Assembly (NCBI GenBank): GCA_018889975.1
Contig: CP076546.1
Coordinates: 3,906,001 to 3,970,000, forward strand
Origin: Bacillus sp. NP157
GTDB lineage: Bacteria; Pseudomonadota; Gammaproteobacteria; Xanthomonadales; Rhodanobacteraceae
Reading direction: 5' to 3'
DNA length: 64,000 bases
Under the pieces are notes generated by a model. The model ran no database searches, was not told the DNA's origin, and saw only the letters and a list, made by a program, of their open reading frames with translations. The position numbers and the translations under genes were made by a program. Below, piece by piece: positions 1-8,126 of this stretch; positions within the stretch are counted from its first letter, which is position 1, and each line of letters starts with the position of its first letter.

Positions 1-2
1 TG

Positions 3-311
3 TCGATGCTGGCCGTGGGACTGGTGCTCGGCGTGATCGAAGGCATGCGCTGGCGCGCGCTGCGCCAGCTGGCCGGGGATCGTGGCGATGGCGCCGCCCT
101 CGGCGAAGGCCGCGAGGCGGCGACCTTGCTGGCCTGGTGCTTCGGCATCGCGGTGTTGTCGGTCGGTTTGCCGTGCGTTTTGCTGGTGTCCCATCCGACC
201 GGACCCCTGGTCGCCGTGGCCGCCGGTTTGGCCGCGTTAAGCTGCGTTATCGGTCAATGCCTCGAGCAGCGGTTGTATGGGCGCGCATGGGCGCAGCTCT
301 TCAACGGCTGA
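3..311 (+). CDS. C-terminal part of an unidentified integral membrane protein
   Basis: The reading frame is open to the left edge of the window, so this is the 3' end of a longer gene. About 102 residues are visible. They hold a hydrophobic segment at the start, a short polar charged loop (Arg/Asp/Glu rich), then two further hydrophobic stretches before a polar tail ending LFNG. This suggests at least three membrane spans. I do not recognise the family. A DmsC-like anchor subunit was considered because its last helix also ends in a basic amphipathic tail, but the likeness is weak. It lies 89 bp before the DUF481 gene on the same strand. Confidence 0.5.
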   Translation, partial: SMLAVGLVLGVIEGMRWRALRQLAGDRGDGAALGEGREAATLLAWCFGIAVLSVGLPCVLLVSHPTGPLVAVAAGLAALSCVIGQCLEQRLYGRAWAQLFNG

Positions 312-400
312 ACGTTGCAGTCCCCCGGCGCGTGGGCGCGCCATCGGCCGTCCAGGCGGCCATACGAATACACACTTTTCCCTCCACATCCGGGTAGACG

Positions 401-1246
401 ATGAAAAAGATCCTTCTCGCCTCGCTCGTCCTCGCCGCGCTGCCGTTTGCCGCGCAGGCCCAGGACGCCACCGCCGCTCCGAACACGACGCCGAGCTCCG
501 ACGCCTCGAAGAATGGCGGCTGGACCGGCACCGGCGAATTCGGCTTCGCCTCCTCGCGTGGTAACTCGCGCACCGAGAACGCCAACGCCAAGCTCGGCCT
601 GTCGCAGGAAAACGAGGTGTGGAAGAACAACTTCTACCTCAACGGCCTGCGTTCGAAGGGCGACGTCGACGTGGACGACGGCGCCGGTAACACGGTCGAC
701 AAGTTCAGCACCACGGCCAACCGCTACGACAGCGGCGCCTCGGTCGGCTACAAGTTCGATCCGCGCAGCTACGTGGTGACCGCCGCGCGTTACGAGCACG
801 ACGATTTCGGCGCCAACCTGTGGCAGGGCATCGTCTCGGTCGGCTACGGCTACATCGCGCTGAAGAACGAACGCGCCGAGCTGTCCTTCGAAATCGGTCC
901 CGGTTTCAAGCGCTACCAGCCGGCCAAGACCACGGTTGAAGTCGACCAGGGCAATGGCACCACGCTCCCGGTGACCACGACGCCGAGCGCGGAAAGCGAA
1001 GTCGTCGGCCGTGGCCTGGTCAACGCGAAGTACCGCATCACCGATAACACCGCGCTGGAAGATACGTTCCTGGTGGAAGCGGGTTCGAAGAACCAGTACT
1101 ACCAGAACGACATCGGCCTGTCGGTGAGCATGACGAAGAAGATGGCGCTGAAGCTGGGCTACCAGATCCGCTACAACAGCGACACGCAGCCGGGCACGGT
1201 GAGCACCGACAAGCTCATGACCACCAACCTCGTCTACAACTTCTAA
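401..1246 (+). CDS. DUF481 family outer membrane protein (YdiY-like)
   Basis: 281 residues starting with a clear Sec signal peptide (MKK, hydrophobic core, AQA cleavage site near residue 20). A low-complexity Ala/Thr/Pro/Ser linker follows, then about 240 residues of alternating polar/hydrophobic strands. The segments GEFGFASSRGNSRTENANAK and SVGYKFDPRSYVVTAARYEHDDF match the DUF481 pattern (salt-induced outer membrane protein, YdiY). The protein ends in a C-terminal aromatic (LVYNF), as outer membrane barrels do. Its function in the family is poorly defined; an envelope stress role is inference. A composite repeat begins 14 bp after the stop. Confidence 0.85.
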   Translation: MKKILLASLVLAALPFAAQAQDATAAPNTTPSSDASKNGGWTGTGEFGFASSRGNSRTENANAKLGLSQENEVWKNNFYLNGLRSKGDVDVDDGAGNTVDKFSTTANRYDSGASVGYKFDPRSYVVTAARYEHDDFGANLWQGIVSVGYGYIALKNERAELSFEIGPGFKRYQPAKTTVEVDQGNGTTLPVTTTPSAESEVVGRGLVNAKYRITDNTALEDTFLVEAGSKNQYYQNDIGLSVSMTKKMALKLGYQIRYNSDTQPGTVSTDKLMTTNLVYNF

Positions 1247-1332
1247 CCTCGCCGCCTCGTCGCGGCGCTCGGGCGTGGTCGCAGGACCAGGCCTCGACGC
1301 GTCTTCGCGGCGCTCGGGCGTGGTCGCAGGAA

Positions 1333-1573
1333 GAGCCCTCGGCGCCTACCCTCGCTGCTCAGACAGCGTTCTGGCGTGCGATAGGGAGGGGCTGCTCCGC
1401 AGCCCATCTTCTTATTGGCCTACGGCCGCGCACCGGGTGCCGGGCGGAGGTTCTTGATTCGGCATCCTGCCTCAACAAGAACGGCCGGCCATCGTGGCCG
1501 GCCCCCTGCGGGCTTCTTCCGCCCGGCCCCCTCGCCGCCACGAACTCGCCTCGAGGGTAGGCGCCGAGGGCTC
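1333..1573 (+). repeat. Composite inverted-repeat element, copy A (long form, 241 bp)
   Basis: A 22-bp perfect inverted repeat (left arm 1333-1354, right arm 1552-1573; core CTCGGCGCCTACCCTCG) encloses about 197 bp. The inside starts CTGCTCAGACAG, holds a GGCCGGCC-atcgt-GGCCGGCC palindrome, and ends GAACTCGCCT. It is nearly identical to copy C at 13771-14008. A 26-bp GC-rich box (CGCGGCGCTCGGGCGTGG...) directly precedes it at 1306-1331, with an extra copy at 1261-1286. A REP follows 52 bp later. It carries no transposase or coding capacity. Confidence 0.85.
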
Positions 1574-1625
1574 TTCTTCCACGTTCCCGCAATCCGGTTT
1601 GGACGGCCCGACGCAACGGCGGCTC

Positions 1626-1649
1626 GTGTAGGAGCGCGCCTGCGCGCGA
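1626..1649 (+). repeat. REP sequence (GTAG-type), sense to the DUF481 gene
   Basis: It starts GTGTAGGAGCGCGCC and continues into the imperfect palindrome GCGCGCCTGCGCGC. The GTAG tetranucleotide followed by a GC hairpin is the hallmark of REP elements mobilised by RAYT (TnpA-REP) proteins and resembles the common Pseudomonas REP. It is one of ten copies in the window. Confidence 0.85.
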
Positions 1650-1765
1650 ATGGGATTGCCTAAACACAGCAGGTACCAGCGCCCAAAATCACCACGTCGA
1701 TATGAGTCGAAGGCGTTTGTACGGGTCTGCGAATCGAGTTCCATCATCTACGCACTGTTGGCCAA

Positions 1766-1789
1766 TCGCGCGCGGGCGCGCTCCTACAA
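1766..1789 (-). repeat. REP sequence, sense to hemC
   Basis: Reverse-strand copy of the GTAGGAGCGCGCC repeat with one variant base in the hairpin (CGCGCGGGCGCGC on the plus strand). It closes the composite element that follows the hemC stop codon, and points towards the copy at 1626-1649 with 116 bp between them. Confidence 0.8.
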
Positions 1790-1854
1790 CACCAGGCAGC
1801 GTCGGGTCAGGCCCCAGGCCGGTTTCCCGCACGTCGCGCGCGGGCTGCAAGAAC

Positions 1855-1992
1855 AGACCTCGGCGCCCACCCTCGAGGCGAGTTCCGCACAAGAGAGCGC
1901 CCGTAGGGCAATAGGTACACGGGCCGCGGCTGCGGCCAACCTTGTCGAGCGCGGAGGACCTGTCTGAGCAGCGAGGGTGGGCGCCGAGGTCT
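1855..1992 (-). repeat. Composite inverted-repeat element, copy B (short form, 138 bp)
   Basis: A 21-bp perfect inverted repeat (1855-1875 and 1972-1992, ACCTCGGCGCCCACCCTCG type) encloses about 96 bp. Read on the minus strand it has the same CTGCTCAGACAG start and GAACTCGCCT end as the other copies. Its interior matches copy D (45041-45177), not the long form. The 26-bp box is at 1995-2020, 15 bp after the hemC stop. Relative to copy A both arms carry the same compensating base change (CCTACC to CCCACC, with GGTAGG to GGTGGG), so pairing is kept. Confidence 0.85.
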
Positions 1993-2034
1993 GGTCCTGC
2001 GACCACGCCCGAGCGCCGCGCGCCGTGCGAGGGT

Positions 2035-2955
2035 CTAGCGTTGCGGTTTGAGGAGTTCGGCGGCGCCCTGGCCGAGCAGCATCGCGGCCACTTCGTGACC
2101 CAGCTCCACCGGCTTGTCGCCGTGGATATCCGCCTGCGCCACGATCAGCTCGCCACTCGACGCATCGCCGACCAGGCCGTGCAAGGTCAGGCCAAACTCC
2201 GTCACCACGCAGGCCGCCCCGATCGCCACCGCACAGCTGCCACCGAGTTGCTCGTTCAACGCACGCTCCGCATCCGTCGCCAGGCGCGTGTCCGCGTCAT
2301 CGATCGCGCCGACCAGCTCGGCCACGCGGGTGTCGCCCTCGCGGCTTTCCACGGCGATGGCGCCCTGCCCGGGGGCCGGCAGCCACTGCGGGCTGGCCAG
2401 GCGCGTGCGCACGCGGCCGCCGAGGCCGAGGCGGTCGACGCCGGCGCAGGCCAGGATGATCGCCTCGTAATGGCCTTCGTCGAGCTTTGCCAGGCGCGTG
2501 TTGACGTTGCCGCGCAGGTCGAGCAACTGCAGGTCCGGGCGCAGCGCACGCAACTGGGCCTGCCGACGCAGCGACGAGGTGCCGACGCGGGCTCCGTTCG
2601 GCAGCTCGGCGATGGTGGTGTAGTCGTTACTGATGAAGCCATCCGCCGCATCCGCGCGCGGCAGGATCGCCGACAACACGAAGCCCGGCTCCAGCGTCGC
2701 CGGCACGTCCTTCAGCGAATGCACCGCGATATCCGCGCGGCCATCCTCCATCGCCAGCTCCAGCTCCTTCAGGAACAGGCCCTTGCCGCCGATGGTGGCC
2801 AGCGAGCGGTCGAGGATCTCGTCGCCACGGGTGGACAGGGGCACCAGCTCGACCACCAGGCCGGGATGGGCCTGGCGCAGCTGGGCCGCCACGTGTTCGG
2901 CCTGCCAGAGGGCCAGCGCACTCTTGCGGGTGGCGATGCGGAGCGTAGCGATCAT
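2035..2955 (-). CDS. hemC: Porphobilinogen deaminase (hydroxymethylbilane synthase)
   Basis: 306 residues from ATG at 2955 ([18 protein letters not shown]). The open frame runs further upstream but the family starts here. The enzyme joins four porphobilinogen units into hydroxymethylbilane in haem and tetrapyrrole synthesis. Visible hallmarks are the N-terminal [11 protein letters not shown], the catalytic Asp83 in HSLKDVP, RRQAQL, and Cys241 in [10 protein letters not shown], which carries the dipyrromethane cofactor. Length is normal. It follows the AlgR-like regulator gene with an 85-bp gap, the same order as algZ-algR-hemC in Pseudomonas. A composite repeat begins 15 bp beyond the stop. 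Confidence 0.97.
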   Translation of the reverse strand: MIATLRIATRKSALALWQAEHVAAQLRQAHPGLVVELVPLSTRGDEILDRSLATIGGKGLFLKELELAMEDGRADIAVHSLKDVPATLEPGFVLSAILPRADAADGFISNDYTTIAELPNGARVGTSSLRRQAQLRALRPDLQLLDLRGNVNTRLAKLDEGHYEAIILACAGVDRLGLGGRVRTRLASPQWLPAPGQGAIAVESREGDTRVAELVGAIDDADTRLATDAERALNEQLGGSCAVAIGAACVVTEFGLTLHGLVGDASSGELIVAQADIHGDKPVELGHEVAAMLLGQGAAELLKPQR

Positions 2956-3040
2956 GGGGTATCCGGTGGCGCGGGCAATCGAGGCGGCGATTGTCCCGTA
3001 AACCGGCCTCGCGCGCAGCGCCCGATGGTCGCAGGCCGGG

Positions 3041-3754
3041 TCAGGCGTCCGTGCGCAGCAGCTGGCGCACCGCCGGCAGGTTGCGCCGGCTGACCTCGGG
3101 CGCGGTCTCGGTGCCGGCAAGGCGCGCCAGTACCCGCCCGTCGGCCAGCGTACGCAGGCCGACCAGGCGGTCGCGCGGCACCAGGCAATTGCGATGCAGG
3201 CGGATCAGCCGATCACCCAGCGACACCTCGAGCTGGCGCAGCGAATCGTCGATCAGGCGCGAACCGCCGACGTGCTCCACGGTCACGTACTTTTCGCCGG
3301 CGGTGAGCAGCAGCACGTCGGCCAGCGGGATGCGCACTTCGTCGGCACCGCTACGTGCGCGCAGCCAGGTGCCGCGCGCCGCGGGCCTGGCCACCAGCCG
3401 TGCCGCCACGCGCTGCAAGGCTTCTTCCAGCCGTTCGGCACGCACCGGCTTGAGCAGGTAGTCGGTGGCGCCCAGGTCGAACGCGCTCAGCGCGTGTTGC
3501 TCGTAGGCGGTGCAGAACACCACCTGCGGCCGCAACGGCAGCACGGCGAGCCTTGCCGCCACCGCCGTGCCGGACAGTCCCGGCATCTCGATGTCGAGCA
3601 GGATCAGCTCGGGCGGTCGTGCCGACGCGCAGGCGGCCAGCACCGCTTCACCGTCGCCGACGCTGCCGACGATCTCCACGTCGGCGTGTCGCTCGAGCAG
3701 GCTGGCCAGCCGGGCGCGTGCCAGCGGTTCGTCATCGGCGACGAGGACGCGCAT
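3041..3754 (-). CDS. algR: LytTR-type response regulator (AlgR-like)
   Basis: 237 residues from ATG at 3754 ([16 protein letters not shown]). The receiver domain fills residues 1-120, with acidic pair Asp8/Asp9, phosphoacceptor Asp54 in ILLDIEMPG, and the KP motif in [10 protein letters not shown] LytTR DNA-binding domain follows (about 135-235; [22 protein letters not shown]). The start overlaps the 3' end of the histidine kinase gene by 23 bp, so the two are translationally linked. AlgR in Pseudomonas controls alginate, pili and virulence; which targets apply here is unknown. The symbol follows synteny with hemC and the domain type. Confidence 0.88.
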   Translation of the reverse strand: MRVLVADDEPLARARLASLLERHADVEIVGSVGDGEAVLAACASARPPELILLDIEMPGLSGTAVAARLAVLPLRPQVVFCTAYEQHALSAFDLGATDYLLKPVRAERLEEALQRVAARLVARPAARGTWLRARSGADEVRIPLADVLLLTAGEKYVTVEHVGGSRLIDDSLRQLEVSLGDRLIRLHRNCLVPRDRLVGLRTLADGRVLARLAGTETAPEVSRRNLPAVRQLLRTDA

Positions 3755-4796
3755 CCACCACCTCCGGCAGGAACAGGGTGACCACGAAGCGGCCTTCGCG
3801 GGCTTCGGCATGCACGCGCGCGCGCTCGCCAAAATGCAGGCGGACGCGCTCGCGCACGCTGCGCAAGCCATGCCCGGTACCCGGCACGGCGGGTGCATCG
3901 GACACGGGATTGTCCACGGTAAGCGAGACGCCGCCGGCGACGCGCTGGCCGGCCAGGCGCAACACACCACCCTCCAGCGAGGGCTGGATGCCGTGGCGGA
4001 TCGCGTTTTCCACCAGCGGCTGCAACAGCAGGCGCGGCATCGGCAAGCTGTCGGGCACATCGATGTCGCGTTCGACGCGGAGGCGTCCACCGAGGCGTAG
4101 CGATTCGATCTCCAGGTACTGGTCCACGAGGCGAAACTCTTCGCCCAGCGTGCCCTGGGCCGCGCCTTCGCTGCCCAGCGCGGCGCGGAACAACTCGGCG
4201 AGGTTCTCCACCGTGCGCTCGGCGGCATCGGGGTCCACGCGGATCAGCGCCGCCACGGCGTTCATGCTGTTGAAGAGGAAATGCGGGCGGATCCGTGCCT
4301 GCAGCGCCGCGACCTGGGCCTGCGCCGCGGCGGCGAGGCGGGCCTGCCACTGCGCCACCACGTAGAAATAGCGCAGCAGGGCTGCGCCAAGCAGTCCGGT
4401 CGCCAGCAGGGTGTCGCGGACGAAACGCGACACCGAGACCGGCGTAAGCCCTGAGCGCAGGTCGTGGTCGAGCCAGGCCAGGGTGGCGCTGGATGCGCCG
4501 ACGATCGCCAGCAGGAGCAGCCATACCGCCGCATACGGCCAGACGCCCGGCAGGCGTTGCAGCAGCGGCTGGCTCTTGCACAGCACCACGGTGAGCAGGA
4601 TGGACAGCCAAGCGGTGTAGAGCACGCCGACCGACAGCGCGCCCACGTCCAGCGTGCCACCCGGTGCCAGCCACATCAGGCACGCGGTGATCGCGCCGAC
4701 CAGCAGCAGCGCGAACAGCGTCGGCAGGCTGCAGAAGTCAGGCAACGGTGCCGACGCGACAGGCGTGGCGGAGTTGTCAGTAGGCGCGGCGGGCAT
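3732..4796 (-). CDS. algZ: LytS/AlgZ-type sensor histidine kinase
   Basis: 354 residues. After a short cytoplasmic start there are four hydrophobic segments (about residues 28-45, 50-72, 85-110, 130-148). The histidine kinase signature follows, QARIRPHFLFNSMNAVAAL with His172 as phosphoacceptor, then a HATPase domain (LLLQPLVENAIRHG as N box, GTGHGLRSVRERV as G box). This PHFLFN type is the His_kinase (LytS) family that partners LytTR regulators, and the partner gene overlaps it downstream. It has no obvious periplasmic sensor domain. Confidence 0.88.
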   Translation of the reverse strand: MPAAPTDNSATPVASAPLPDFCSLPTLFALLLVGAITACLMWLAPGGTLDVGALSVGVLYTAWLSILLTVVLCKSQPLLQRLPGVWPYAAVWLLLLAIVGASSATLAWLDHDLRSGLTPVSVSRFVRDTLLATGLLGAALLRYFYVVAQWQARLAAAAQAQVAALQARIRPHFLFNSMNAVAALIRVDPDAAERTVENLAELFRAALGSEGAAQGTLGEEFRLVDQYLEIESLRLGGRLRVERDIDVPDSLPMPRLLLQPLVENAIRHGIQPSLEGGVLRLAGQRVAGGVSLTVDNPVSDAPAVPGTGHGLRSVRERVRLHFGERARVHAEAREGRFVVTLFLPEVVDARPRRR

Positions 4797-4841
4797 GGGC
4801 GGAGTATGCCGGAATGCCCGCCGACCGCATCGCGGCGGGGG

Positions 4842-5510
4842 TCACGCGCCGGCGAAGACCCCGCCGAGCCAGGCGCGGATGTCGCCGATCTCCGGCATGC
4901 TGACCTGGTGGCCCATCGGGTAGGTGTGCCACTCGATGCGGTGGCCAAGCGACTCCAGCAGCTGGCGCGACTGCTCACCCAGCGCGAGCGGCACGATCGG
5001 GTCGGCCACGCCGTGGCCCCAGAACATCGGGGTGGCATGGTTGGCACCGCTGCGCTCGGCCTCGATGGTGTCGTGCAACGGCAGGTAAGCCGAGAGGACC
5101 AGCAGGCCAGCCAGCGTTTCACGGTGGCGCAGGCCTGCGGACAAAGCCATGGCGCCGCCTTGCGAGAAGCCGGCCAGGATGATCCGCGCGGCCGGCACGC
5201 CGCGTTCTTCCTCGCGGGCGATCAGCTGCTCCACTTCGCCGATCGACAGGCGGATGCCCTCGGCGTCCTGCTTGTCGGCGATGGCCAGGCCCTTGATGTC
5301 GTACCACGCGCGCATCGGCACGCCGTTGTTCACCGTGACCGGGCGCACCGGCGCATGCGGGAACACGAAGCGGATCGACGGCCACGCCGGGTCGACCAGT
5401 TCGGGCACGATCGGCGCGAAGTCGTTGCCGTCGGCACCCAGGCCGTGCAGCCAGATCACCGACCACTCGGGCGACGGGCGGGTTTCGTGTTCGACGGTGG
5501 CGAGGGGCAT
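4842..5510 (-). CDS. Phospholipase/carboxylesterase family alpha/beta hydrolase
   Basis: 222 residues. It shows VIWLHGLGADGNDFAPIVPEL (oxyanion region, as in carboxylesterase 1/acyl-protein thioesterases), the nucleophile elbow LAGFSQGGAMAL, a late Asp in HGVADPIVPL, and catalytic His in YPMGHQVSMPE. The family hydrolyses short-chain carboxylic and thioester bonds in the cytoplasm. No signal peptide is visible. It stands alone, 45 bp upstream of the kinase gene on the same strand. The natural substrate cannot be told from sequence. Confidence 0.9.
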   Translation of the reverse strand: MPLATVEHETRPSPEWSVIWLHGLGADGNDFAPIVPELVDPAWPSIRFVFPHAPVRPVTVNNGVPMRAWYDIKGLAIADKQDAEGIRLSIGEVEQLIAREEERGVPAARIILAGFSQGGAMALSAGLRHRETLAGLLVLSAYLPLHDTIEAERSGANHATPMFWGHGVADPIVPLALGEQSRQLLESLGHRIEWHTYPMGHQVSMPEIGDIRAWLGGVFAGA

Positions 5511-5572
5511 GGGCTAGATCCGGCGGGGGAAACGGCGGGCATCGTAGCGTATCGGGATGCTAGACTGCCCCC

Positions 5573-5622
5573 ACGGAGATGGCATGCCTCCGCGAACCGC
5601 CTTCGGGCTGATGATGCCTACG
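5573..5622 (+). ncRNA. Fluoride riboswitch (crcB motif) aptamer
   Basis: The stretch shows the crcB consensus in order: GGAGATGGCATGCCTCC (first stem-loop), AACCGCC, a TTCG loop, then GGGCTGATGATGCCTACG. This motif binds fluoride with magnesium and switches on fluoride-export genes. It lies about 80 bp before a CLC-F gene, the expected target. The aptamer's 3' strand (5614-5622, ATGCCTACG) is exactly complementary to CGTAGGCAT at 5641-5649, so the two would compete. Confidence 0.93.
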
Positions 5623-5660
5623 TAACCTGGATTCCGGGTGCGTAGGCATTTGTGTTTATG
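5614..5660 (+). terminator. Expression platform of the fluoride riboswitch (candidate intrinsic terminator)
   Basis: A 9-bp perfect stem, 5614-5622 with 5641-5649, encloses an 18-nt loop and is followed by a T-rich tail (TTGTGTTTAT). Forming it would consume the last nine bases of the fluoride aptamer. The simple reading is that without fluoride the terminator forms, and bound fluoride holds the aptamer and lets transcription run into the channel gene. The direction of control is inferred from other fluoride riboswitches. Confidence 0.7.
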
Positions 5661-5704
5661 CGCCGGGATCCGGGTGTCCCAACCACACCGCCGACAGGAT
5701 CCGC

Positions 5705-7018
5705 ATGCGACATCTCCGTTCACTCGAGCAATGGGAGCTGCTGCCCAGCATGGGCAAGTGGCTGCTCATCGGCTCGCTGGCCGCCGTGATGGCCGGCAGC
5801 GCCTCGGCCTTCTTCCTGCTGGCGCTCGAATGGGCCACGGCGACACGGGAGGTGCAGCCCTGGCTGATCGCCCTGCTTCCGCTGGCGGGCTTCGTCGTCG
5901 GCTGGGCGTACGACCGCGTCGGCAAGCCCGTTGAAGCCGGCAACAACCTGCTCATCGACGAGATCCACGATCCGAAGAAAACCATCCCGCGACGGATGGT
6001 GCCACTCGTCTTCATCGGCACCATTGCCTCGCATCTGTTCGGTGCGTCGGTCGGTCGCGAAGGCACCGCCGTGCAGATGGGCGGGGCGCTGGCCGACCAG
6101 CTCACCGGCGTGTTTCGCCTGCGCGCCGAAGAGCGCCGCATCCTGCTGATGGCCGGCATGAGCGCGGGCTTCGCCGCCGTGTTCGGCACGCCGCTGGCCG
6201 GCGCGCTGTTCGGCATGGAAGTGCTGGCGATCGGGCGCATGCGCTACGACGCGCTGTTTCCCTGCGTGATCGCCGCCATCGTGGCGGACCGCGTCTGCCT
6301 GGCCTGGGGCGTGCACCACACCGTGTACGTGGTCGACCATGTCACCGCGGTGACCTTCGCCAGTGTGCTTGGCGTCATCGTGGCCGGCATCGCCTTCGGC
6401 CTGGTCGGCATGCTGTTCGCGGGGGCGACCCACGCCGTCGGTGGCTGGATGAAGCGCCGCATCGGCTACGCGCCGCTGCGTCCGTTCATTGGCGGCATCG
6501 CGATCGCCGCGTCGGTCACGCTGCTGCACACCGAGCGCTACATCGGCCTGGGCATTCCCACCATCGTCGCCGCGTTCCAGCATCCGCTCGCGCCGTGGGA
6601 CTTCGCCGGCAAGTTCGGCTACACCGTCGCGTCGCTCGCCTCGGGATTCAAGGGCGGTGAAGTCACCCCGCTGTTCTATATCGGCGCGACGCTCGGCAAC
6701 GCCCTCGCGCCGCTGTTGCACCTGCCGTTCGCGATGCTGGCGGGCCTGGGTTTCGTCGCGGTGTTCGCCGGCGCGGCCAACGTGCCGCTGGCCTGCACGG
6801 TGATGGCGATCGAACTGTTCGGGCCATCGATCGCACCATTCGCCGCCATCGCCTGCGTGGCGAGCTACCTGTTCTCCGGGCACACCGGGATCTACCACGC
6901 GCAACGGCTAGGTGGGACGAAGCATGCGCGAACGCTGCCGGAAGGCATGCGTGTCGGCGAGTTCAAGGCGTATCGGCAACGGCAGCGGGAGCTCGCGCAG
7001 TCCGACGAGAGCCGGTGA
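5705..7018 (+). CDS. CLC-F type fluoride/proton antiporter (EriC-F)
   Basis: 437 residues with about ten membrane helices. Chloride channel landmarks are altered as in the fluoride clade. The usual GSGIP selectivity loop is replaced by EAGNNLLIDEIHDP (residues 78-90), and the gating loop reads GREGT with Glu119. The last helices hold ASGFKGGEVTPLFYIGATLGN and GFVAVFAGAANVPLACTVMAIELFG. CLC-F proteins export fluoride from the cytoplasm, and the fluoride riboswitch upstream supports this. The ATG at 5705 has only a weak ribosome site; a start at the later Met (5750) is possible. Confidence 0.93.
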   Translation: MRHLRSLEQWELLPSMGKWLLIGSLAAVMAGSASAFFLLALEWATATREVQPWLIALLPLAGFVVGWAYDRVGKPVEAGNNLLIDEIHDPKKTIPRRMVPLVFIGTIASHLFGASVGREGTAVQMGGALADQLTGVFRLRAEERRILLMAGMSAGFAAVFGTPLAGALFGMEVLAIGRMRYDALFPCVIAAIVADRVCLAWGVHHTVYVVDHVTAVTFASVLGVIVAGIAFGLVGMLFAGATHAVGGWMKRRIGYAPLRPFIGGIAIAASVTLLHTERYIGLGIPTIVAAFQHPLAPWDFAGKFGYTVASLASGFKGGEVTPLFYIGATLGNALAPLLHLPFAMLAGLGFVAVFAGAANVPLACTVMAIELFGPSIAPFAAIACVASYLFSGHTGIYHAQRLGGTKHARTLPEGMRVGEFKAYRQRQRELAQSDESR

Positions 7019-7025
7019 ACGCCGC

Positions 7026-8126
7026 CTAGCGAAACAGGTGCGGTACGAAGCAGCTGGTGTTGCGGGTGATCCGGTCGGCATCCTCGCGAATGCCGATGCC
7101 AGCCGCTTCGTCGCCGATCACCCAAGAACCGACCAGCGCATGCCGCCCTTCGAAGACAGGGAGCGGTGCGAGTTGCTGGTACACGTGGAAGGGCTTGCCC
7201 TCGCCGCGTTCGCCCGCGCCGAGCACACTGATGCCCTCCCCTTCGCGACCCCAGAACGGCTTGGCGACGGCGGCGCCATCGACGCCTTCGCGCCGCAGGC
7301 TCGCCGGCAGCAGGTTCGGATGACGCGGGAAGTACTCCCACAGGATCGGCAGGATCGCCTTGTTCGAGAGCAGCATCTTCCACGGTGGCTCCAGCCAGCG
7401 TGTTCCGCTTTGCGCGATGTGCGCGGAGAACGGCTCGCTCATCAGCCACTCCCACGGGTAGAGCTTGAACAGTCGATCGATCGGGCGGTCGGCGAGGTCG
7501 ATGAAGGCCTTGCCACTCCAGCCGATCGCCTCGATGTCCAGCGCCTGTACATCGAAGCCGGCCTGGCTGCAGGTGTCGAGCAGGTAGTCGGTCGTCGTGG
7601 CGTCTTCGGGGTTGTCGTAGCACGCGGCGAAGTGCACGCGCGGGCCACCGCCGACCATGCGCCATCGCGCGATCAGTTTCTCGTGGATCGAGTTGAACTG
7701 GTCGGCATCCGGCGCGGTGTCTTCCAGCCAGTACCACTGCACGACGGAGGCTTCGAACAGCGACGTCGGCGTATCGGCGTTGTATTCGAGCAGCTTCGGT
7801 GGGCCGTGACCGTCGAACGAAAGATCCATTCGTCCGTACAGCGCGGGATCGCGATCGAACCAGCTGCGTTCGACGAGTCGTGCCGCACGATCGTCCAGGC
7901 CGAGGTCGGCGTAACGCCCAGCGCGGACGATGCGGTCGACGGCTTCCAGGCACAGCGCGTGCAGTTCCGCCGTGGCCGCTTCGAGCACATCGATCGCGGC
8001 GGCGTCGAACAGGTAATACGCGTCCTCGCGCCAATAGGCCTGGCCGTCGATCGTGTGGAAGCCGAAGCCGATCTCCTCGACCCGCTTCTGCCAGTCCTCG
8101 CGTGGTGCGATGCGCTGGCGTTGCAT
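7026..8126 (-). CDS. Glutathionylspermidine synthase-family ATP-grasp protein (YgiC/YjfC-like)
   Basis: 366 residues matching the single-domain YgiC group: MQRQRIAPREDWQKRVEEIGFGFHTIDGQAYWRED at the start, LLEYNADTPTSLFEASVVQWYW in the middle (the NADTP loop), and KPFWGREGEGI for nucleotide binding. The amidase domain of E. coli glutathionylspermidine synthetase is absent, so the true ligation substrates are unknown. The start codon overlaps the stop of the DUF1190 gene (ATGA), showing tight co-translation. It is the last gene of a DUF350-DUF1190-ATP-grasp operon like yjfL-yjfM-yjfC. Confidence 0.9.
   Translation of the reverse strand: MQRQRIAPREDWQKRVEEIGFGFHTIDGQAYWREDAYYLFDAAAIDVLEAATAELHALCLEAVDRIVRAGRYADLGLDDRAARLVERSWFDRDPALYGRMDLSFDGHGPPKLLEYNADTPTSLFEASVVQWYWLEDTAPDADQFNSIHEKLIARWRMVGGGPRVHFAACYDNPEDATTTDYLLDTCSQAGFDVQALDIEAIGWSGKAFIDLADRPIDRLFKLYPWEWLMSEPFSAHIAQSGTRWLEPPWKMLLSNKAILPILWEYFPRHPNLLPASLRREGVDGAAVAKPFWGREGEGISVLGAGERGEGKPFHVYQQLAPLPVFEGRHALVGSWVIGDEAAGIGIREDADRITRNTSCFVPHLFR

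Larger units (their letters stand above)
1247..2034. other. Gene-free region between convergent DUF481 gene and hemC, filled with repeats
   Basis: No credible gene lies in these 788 bp. They are almost wholly two composite repeats pointing towards each other. One runs rightwards (26-bp box at 1261-1286 and again at 1306-1331, inverted-repeat element 1333-1573, REP 1626-1649). The other runs leftwards (box 1995-2020, element 1855-1992, REP 1766-1789). The unique middle part, about 1650-1765, shows nothing recognisable. Open frames here have no ribosome site and no family resemblance. Confidence 0.8.

Noticed and set aside
3-311. Assignment of the first partial gene as dmsC
   Set aside because: The hydrophobic pattern is compatible, but no DmsC signature residues could be confirmed in the visible third of the protein.
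1333-1573. Composite element read as an insertion sequence or tRNA-like gene
   Set aside because: No transposase, no clear target-site duplication and no cloverleaf. The inverted repeats covary between copies and the interior has no coding frame of note.
1942-3093. Long plus-strand open frame over hemC
   Set aside because: It is the shadow of hemC on the other strand: His/Arg/Gln-rich translation, no family resemblance and no ribosome site. Many similar frames (for example 8544-11228, 11289-13709 minus, 14334-17966 minus, 41634-44957 minus, 60008-63502 minus) were rejected for the same reason.
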